A stretch of 64,000 nt of DNA from Erwinia_E haradaeae_F (GTDB taxonomy: Bacteria > Pseudomonadota > Gammaproteobacteria > Enterobacterales > Enterobacteriaceae), in contig NZ_LR217698.1 of NCBI RefSeq assembly GCF_900698855.1, positions 558,001 through 622,000 on the forward strand. Reading direction: 5' to 3'. A model generated the notes under the pieces. That model searched no databases, had not been told where the DNA came from, and saw only the letters and a program-made list of their open reading frames with translations. Position 1 is the first letter of the stretch. Each line of letters starts with the position of its first letter. Of the stretch, positions 59,114 through 64,000 are shown one piece after another. The position numbers and the translations under genes were made by a program.

Positions 59114-60076
59114 TTAATCTCCTTTGAGACAATTCACATACTGGTCAGATAACTGAATAAGAAATTGAACATAGCTATCTTTCCCTAAAGAAATACCTGC
59201 ACCAAGAGGATCTAAAGTACCTGCACGCACCGGAGTATCCCTAATAATTGCCTTTATTATTGCCGGCCTAAATTGAGGTTCAGAAAAAACACATATTACC
59301 TTCTTTTTGATCAATGCACGCCGTATCTTATACAAACGTTGTGCTCCTAATGGAATTTCTGGATTTACAGTAAAGCATCCTTCTGGAGTTAAACCGTAAT
59401 ATTTTTCAAAATATGCATACGCATCATGAAAGACAAAATACCCTTTACCCTTAAGTTCTGAGAGTTGGTTATTAATATAGGCATCAGTCATTAACATAGA
59501 AAATTTAAAGTGTTGAAGATTAGCATCTAATTGCTTATGATGTATAGGCATAAGTTTTAATAATTTTTCATAAATTACAATAGCAATTTTTCTAGAAATT
59601 TCCGGCGACATCCAAAAATGCATATTATGTTGACTATGGTGTTGTTTTTTTTTATCTTTATCAAAGCCCATTTCTCTTAAAGAAATGGAGGAATCTAAAT
59701 ATGATAAACAACTACCATTAGAATTACGCAGTAATAAAGATTGAATATCAGGTAACAAGTCTATCTCAATTTTTTTATCTATAGTTACTGTTTCAGTAAC
59801 TTTACTCATAAACGCTTCCATTGCAGGACCAGACCAAAGAATTAATTCCGCGGCCTTTATTTTCTTAATATCTAATGGACGAAGTGAGTAATCGTGTACT
59901 GATGCACCATCTGGTAGAATGATCTCGATTGAAACTATATCATGAGCAATAGCTGCAGCAATTAAACCTATAGGTTTAATTGAAGCAACAATAGCTGCTT
60001 TAACTGGAAAGAGTGATAATGCGAAAATAATAATTCCACTTTGTATTATAATTAAACGCAATTTTTTATATAACAT
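59114..60076 (-). CDS. znuA: Zinc ABC transporter periplasmic binding protein ZnuA
   Basis: High-affinity zinc-binding protein delivering zinc to ZnuBC. The 320 residues compare with about 310 in E. coli. A signal peptide (about 1-28, ending PVKA-A) precedes the mature protein. Zinc-site histidines are H61 (GASVHDYSLRP), H153 (NMHFWMSPEI) and H217 (FVFHDAY). The His/Asp-rich loop of E. coli is shortened here to HHSQHNMH (146-153). It is transcribed away from znuC, with a 69-bp shared control region, and toward mepM, with which it likely forms an operon. Confidence 0.96.
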   Translation of the reverse strand: MLYKKLRLIIIQSGIIIFALSLFPVKAAIVASIKPIGLIAAAIAHDIVSIEIILPDGASVHDYSLRPLDIKKIKAAELILWSGPAMEAFMSKVTETVTIDKKIEIDLLPDIQSLLLRNSNGSCLSYLDSSISLREMGFDKDKKKQHHSQHNMHFWMSPEISRKIAIVIYEKLLKLMPIHHKQLDANLQHFKFSMLMTDAYINNQLSELKGKGYFVFHDAYAYFEKYYGLTPEGCFTVNPEIPLGAQRLYKIRRALIKKKVICVFSEPQFRPAIIKAIIRDTPVRAGTLDPLGAGISLGKDSYVQFLIQLSDQYVNCLKGD

Positions 60077-60095
60077 AAAGCTTTATTTTACCCGG

Positions 60096-60118
60096 ATATT
60101 AACTATTATTGTTAATAT
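60096..60118. promoter_or_regulatory. Candidate Zur operator between znuA and znuC
   Basis: ATATTAAC-TATTATT-GTTAATAT is a 23-bp inverted repeat with perfect 8-bp arms, midway in the 69-bp divergent intergenic region. E. coli has a 23-bp Zur site at this place, but the bases here do not match the usual GTTATAnnATAAC core, so this call rests on position and symmetry. Confidence 0.3.
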
Positions 60119-60145
60119 TATAATTTTAAAATTATAATCACGATT

Positions 60146-60865
60146 ATGTCTAACTTAATTAAACTTACCAAAATTTCAGTAAACTTTGGTCCAAATCCAA
60201 TACTAACCAATATATCACTACAGATAGAATCAGGAAAAATATTGACATTATTAGGACCGAATGGAGCGGGAAAATCGACATTAGTACGCGTAGTGTTAGG
60301 ATTAATTACACCAAATTCTGGAATTATAGAACGTGATAAAAAACTATGCATAGGATACGTTCCACAAAAAATTTTTCTTGATTTAACTCTACCATTAAAT
60401 GTAAAACGCTTTATGCAATTACGACCTCGAACACAATGCAGAGATATTCATTCTGCATTAAAACGCGTACAAGCAGAACATCTAATTACATACCCTCTTC
60501 AAAAACTATCTGGAGGAGAAATGCAAAGAGTTTTGCTAGCGCGTGCGTTATTTAACCAGCCACAACTATTGGTTCTTGATGAACCTACTCAAGGTATTGA
60601 TGTTAATGGTCAAGTTATATTATATAATTTAATTGATCAGATTCGACATGAGCTAAATTGTAGTATTTTAATGGTTTCACATGATTTGCATTTAGTTATG
60701 GCTAAAACAGATAGGGTCTTATGTTTGAATCATCATATCTGTTGCTCCGGTACGTCAGAAGCGGTATCACAACATCCAGAATTTATTTCTATGTTTGGTT
60801 ATCTTGGGTCAGAGCAGTTGGCAATTTATCGACACAATAACCATACTCACGATTGTACTTCCTAG
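60146..60865 (+). CDS. znuC: Zinc ABC transporter ATP-binding protein ZnuC
   Basis: Cytoplasmic ATPase powering zinc import through ZnuB. The 239 residues are slightly shorter than E. coli (251) owing to the C-terminus. Walker A GPNGAGKST (37-45), Q-loop GYVPQK (69-74), signature LSGGEMQ (120-126), Walker B LLVLDEP (140-146) and switch histidine VSHD are present. The C-terminus keeps the HHICCSGT motif and a short His-containing tail. znuB starts 35 bp downstream. No ribosome site is obvious before the ATG. Confidence 0.97.
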   Translation: MSNLIKLTKISVNFGPNPILTNISLQIESGKILTLLGPNGAGKSTLVRVVLGLITPNSGIIERDKKLCIGYVPQKIFLDLTLPLNVKRFMQLRPRTQCRDIHSALKRVQAEHLITYPLQKLSGGEMQRVLLARALFNQPQLLVLDEPTQGIDVNGQVILYNLIDQIRHELNCSILMVSHDLHLVMAKTDRVLCLNHHICCSGTSEAVSQHPEFISMFGYLGSEQLAIYRHNNHTHDCTS

Positions 60866-60900
60866 AAAGAAGTATCTCATCTCATGAAAACCATGCCGTA

Positions 60901-61686
60901 ATGATTGAATTATTATTACCAGGATGGATTGCAGGAGTCCTAATTGCACTAATTGCAGGTCCTCTTGGTTCTTTTATCATTTGGCGTAGAATGTCGTATT
61001 TTGGTGATACCCTAGCGCATTCATCACTTCTTGGAGTTGCTTTTGGTCTTCTATTAAACATCAATCCTTTTTATACAATAATTACCATAACTATTTTATT
61101 ATCGCTAGCGCTAGTCTGGTTAGAACGCTATAAAAGTTTAGAGCTCAATGCTTTATTAGGAATAATAGCCCAAAGTGCTTTATCACTAGGTCTGGTTCTT
61201 ATTAGTCTTATTTCCAATATTCGCATGGACTTAGTCGCATATCTTTTTGGTGACTTATTATCAGTGGTTCCCAGTGATTTATGCATAATATTTCTTGGTG
61301 TAATACTAGTATGGATACTCTTGGTATGGCATTGGAGATCGCTACTAGCTCTAACTATTAGTCCTGATCTAGCTCAAATAGACGGTATCAATATTTATCG
61401 AACTAAAATTATTTTAATGCTCATGACGTCATTGACTATTGGAATAGCAATGAAGTTTGTTGGAGCTCTAATTATTACATCTTTACTTATTATTCCATCA
61501 GCTACTGCGCGTCAATTTGCTAAGTCTCCCGAACACATGGTTATAATTTCAATTGTTGTAGGCATACTAGCAATTACATCTGGATTGACTTTATCAGCAT
61601 ACTATAATACCCCAGCAGGTCCATCAATAGTATTAAGTTTAACACTAATGTTTATATTAAGCATCTTAAAAAAAACAGAAGAGTAA
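60901..61686 (+). CDS. znuB: Zinc ABC transporter permease ZnuB
   Basis: Membrane channel of the ZnuABC importer. The ATG at 60901 gives MIELLLPGWIAG and 261 residues, exactly the E. coli length and N-terminus; the upstream in-frame ATG at 60853 would overlap znuC and add 16 unmatched residues. The protein is hydrophobic throughout, with about eight membrane segments, and keeps GPLGSFIIWRRMSYFGDTLAHSSLLGVAFG and MKFVGALIITSLLIIPSATAR as its hallmark segments (each positioned as in E. coli). ruvB and ruvA, which follow in E. coli, are absent. Confidence 0.97.
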   Translation: MIELLLPGWIAGVLIALIAGPLGSFIIWRRMSYFGDTLAHSSLLGVAFGLLLNINPFYTIITITILLSLALVWLERYKSLELNALLGIIAQSALSLGLVLISLISNIRMDLVAYLFGDLLSVVPSDLCIIFLGVILVWILLVWHWRSLLALTISPDLAQIDGINIYRTKIILMLMTSLTIGIAMKFVGALIITSLLIIPSATARQFAKSPEHMVIISIVVGILAITSGLTLSAYYNTPAGPSIVLSLTLMFILSILKKTEE

Positions 61687-63729
61687 ACACTAAAATGAAA
61701 TTAATTAAATTATAATAAGATAAATACATCATAAGATATATTGCAAATCCGATATTAATTTAATTTTAACAAAAACTTATAATAGAACATTTAAAAAAAC
61801 AAAAAGAACCAAAATGTAATATAACTTATTTTTTATAATAAAATTCAAGTAACAGTTGTTAAAATTTTTTAATTCAGAATCAAAAAGATAAACAAATTTT
61901 ATTTTCAATATTTATCTGAATAACTTAAGTAGATCTTCGTACAAAGAAAAGAATTATATAATAAGTAGAAAATACACTATAACAAAAACTATGAACCTTG
62001 CTCAAATTTTATTAAAGGAAGAAAGAAGAGATTCTGTTAATCATTATATAAAACAATTTTTCATCTATCAATAACAACTATAGTTACATTAGATATCATT
62101 AACATTTTCTTATAATTATAAGACATAACCTATTTATATACAAAATATATAAACCTTGTCTATAAAGTACAGAAAATGATACTAATTGATTCTAAGTTTG
62201 TTCTTTTAACCAACATGAGTTTTCAGTCTTTATTTTTGATCATGACATAAAAATATATATATTATATATTACTATTAATGTAGAAAAAACAATATTTGAT
62301 ACTTAATCATCAAATATCTTTACCATAAAATATGGTGCCATAATAAATTAAATTTTTATAAGAAAGTAATGAGTTTACTGATAAAATAAGAATCTATATT
62401 CCTAGAATATACTTTTTATTAGAAACGCCAAGAATTAATATATTTCAATTTTTTTATTATCTGATTATATTAATAAATGATTTTTATCTATCGCTCATAA
62501 CTAGTACTAGATTAGAATTCTGCGAGATATTTCAGGAACTCTCTCTAATAGCGTATTGAATATATTCAGTCATAAAAATTGATAAAAATATCTAAGCTCT
62601 TTATCCCAAGATAAAGAGTTGATGTGTATTTAACAGATATTTTAGAACACATTTTATCGAATAATTATATAATACTTAGATTATTATATTGACCTACAGA
62701 GTAGAATAGATATAAAACAATAGATCCTTATATTCATTACATATATTCCAGTCTAGTTCTAATAAAAAATGAAAACCATAGAACTCAGAAAAAGATAAGA
62801 TATAAAATAATAAAAATTAACCCACAACAAGATACATTACATAATGGTTTTTATAAATATATATAACCTATTTATCTGATTAGTAAGATCAGAGTATAAA
62901 TTCAATCAATCTATAACATTAATTCTGATGTTAAAATATCTCGTTAATTTTCTCACTTATTTAAAATATTTATATAATATAACAATAATAAAAAATCTGG
63001 ACCAATTTTAATCAATACCTATATCATAGACCTCCTAACAACTAAAAGTTTAAGTTGAAAGCTTAACTATTTTTTCTAATTTATATTGAATCGTAATTCA
63101 ATTGCTATTAATTTAATATATTCATAAACTAATCAATGTTTATGAAAATTCAATATCTCAAAAAGTTATCTATCCTGATAATAATAAGGTTTTCTAATAT
63201 AAGAGATTATTTAATAACTTATTAGAAGAAATCTAATAATATAAACTATATTTATTTATAGTTATTCTTAATAAAATATTACAAATCAATAATGTATCTA
63301 CAATTAATTTTTATATATTTGGAAGACAATGCAACCCTACAGAGAGCGTTACCTAAAACTATATTATCCAAATTAAATATTCATATAATCAATTAAGTTT
63401 TGATGAATTAAATACGCATATCTAGTTCTATGTATCATCACTATACAGAATTGTTGCCAAAAACCCTGCTTTTTACGAAACGACCCTCTACTATTGTAAG
63501 AATTAAGAATTATAGTTATTAGAATTTTACAATTACTGATCCAGATATTTTTAAGAAGTTATTTTGATATATCTGTACAAACTTTTAAGAGAATGTATCT
63601 TTTCTTTGAAAAATTAAAAGTAGATATGTATGGTCAAATAAATTACAGACATGCTATTAATATAATATATCTCATATTAAGATATTATCAAATAATATTA
63701 TTAATTAATAATGAAGTAACAGGAAATAA
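61687..63729. other. 2-kb spacer between znuB and ftsI
   Basis: No gene recognised; ruvA/ruvB (E. coli neighbours of znuB) and rsmH/ftsL (neighbours of ftsI) were not found. Structures: ACCATA-AAA-TATGGT (62322-62336) and AGCTCTTTATC-CCAA-GATAAAGAGTT (62595-62620, one G-U pair). Slightly G+C-richer patches at 63319-63355 and 63455-63490 may be relics. Confidence 0.55.
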
Positions 63730-64000
63730 ATGAGCAATCAGCTAAAGAAATATAAGAATTACTTTCAGCCAATAAAAAAACAAATGATCTTTACATACTG
63801 GCGGTTTTCTTTTATCTATGCTTTTATTTTTTTTTCTATGCTCACATTGTTATTGCGAGTTGGATGGTTACAAATAATTAATTCTAATCCACTAGTTCGA
63901 GAAGGAGATAAACGATCATTACGTATAAAAGTCCTCCAAGCATCACGCGGGATGATTAGTGATCGAGAAGGACATCCCTTGGCTGTAAGCGTTCCAGCTC
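63730..64000 (+). CDS. ftsI: Peptidoglycan transpeptidase FtsI (PBP3), N-terminal part
   Basis: Septal DD-transpeptidase of the divisome; only the first 90 codons are inside the window and the frame runs open to its edge. A short cytoplasmic tail (1-24) and one membrane segment (about 25-42) are followed by RVGWLQII, EGDKRSLR and ASRGMISDREGHPLAVSVPA-type residues that match E. coli FtsI closely, including the RGxIxDRxG motif near 73-81. AGGAA lies four bases before the ATG. ftsL, immediately upstream in E. coli, is not seen, so this copy of the division cluster is disrupted on its 5' side. Confidence 0.95.
   Translation, partial: MSNQLKKYKNYFQPIKKQMIFTYWRFSFIYAFIFFSMLTLLLRVGWLQIINSNPLVREGDKRSLRIKVLQASRGMISDREGHPLAVSVPA

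Noticed and set aside
61991..62074. 27-codon frame MNLAQILLKEERRDSVNHYIKQF...
   Set aside because: Too short, no ribosome site and no recognised match; possibly a relic but unsupported.
1..64000. CRISPR arrays, insertion sequences, prophage or rRNA genes
   Set aside because: Read through for regularly spaced repeats, transposase-like proteins and rRNA sequence; none seen.

Overview
The window is a very AT-rich, gene-sparse stretch of a gammaproteobacterial (Enterobacterales-like) chromosome. Almost every intact protein has the same length and motif order as its Escherichia coli homologue. The E. coli-type gene blocks survive in miniature: accB-accC, accD-folC, leuW-gln-met-gln tRNAs, lipA/lipB/ybeD, lonH/fabA, rluD/bamD, lnt/ybeY, fruBKA/nfo and mepM-znuA/znuC-znuB. 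Intact genes cover only about half of the window. Between them lie 0.3-3 kb spacers with no convincing reading frames, often sitting where E. coli has a gene (ybeF, ybeX, ybeZ/miaB, ftsL). Conserved genes plus large decayed spacers, no mobile elements and retained biosynthetic and envelope genes suggest a host-restricted, probably insect-associated, symbiont undergoing genome erosion. The species cannot be named from this sequence.

Layout. 1-6.7 kb: accBC, then a minus-strand four-tRNA operon with a recognisable promoter and terminator. 6.7-16.5 kb: minus-strand lipA, lipB, ybeD, glnS and recB. 17.9-22 kb: plus-strand bolA, lonH and fabA. 24-31 kb: rluD facing away from bamD, then queF and a full-length acnB. 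33-39.5 kb: gmhA, accD-folC, adk and coaA. 41.9-49 kb: a salvaged RlmK half of rlmKL, then lnt and ybeY. 52-57 kb: a tightly packed fructose PTS operon fruBKA and nfo. 57.8-61.7 kb: mepM-znuA diverging from znuC-znuB. 63.7 kb to the end: the start of ftsI.

Functional picture. Fatty-acid synthesis (accB, accC, accD, fabA), lipoate synthesis and attachment (lipB, lipA), envelope upkeep (gmhA, bamD, lnt, mepM, ftsI), cofactors (folC, coaA), zinc uptake (znuABC), fructose uptake and phosphorylation (fruBKA), translation and RNA modification (glnS, four tRNAs, queF, rluD, rlmK, ybeY) and DNA repair (recB, nfo) are kept. No CRISPR array, prophage, insertion sequence or rRNA gene was seen.

The most interesting non-coding signals are a cluster of perfect and partly mutually exclusive stem-loops upstream of the tRNA operon (5321-5475), a terminator plus tandem hairpins in front of queF, an orphan Fur-box-like palindrome (57410-57428), orphan intrinsic terminators, and a CpG-rich hairpin (32112-32141). 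The clearest gene-level oddity is a stand-alone RlmK derived from the bifunctional rlmKL gene. I found no convincing new multi-gene system.
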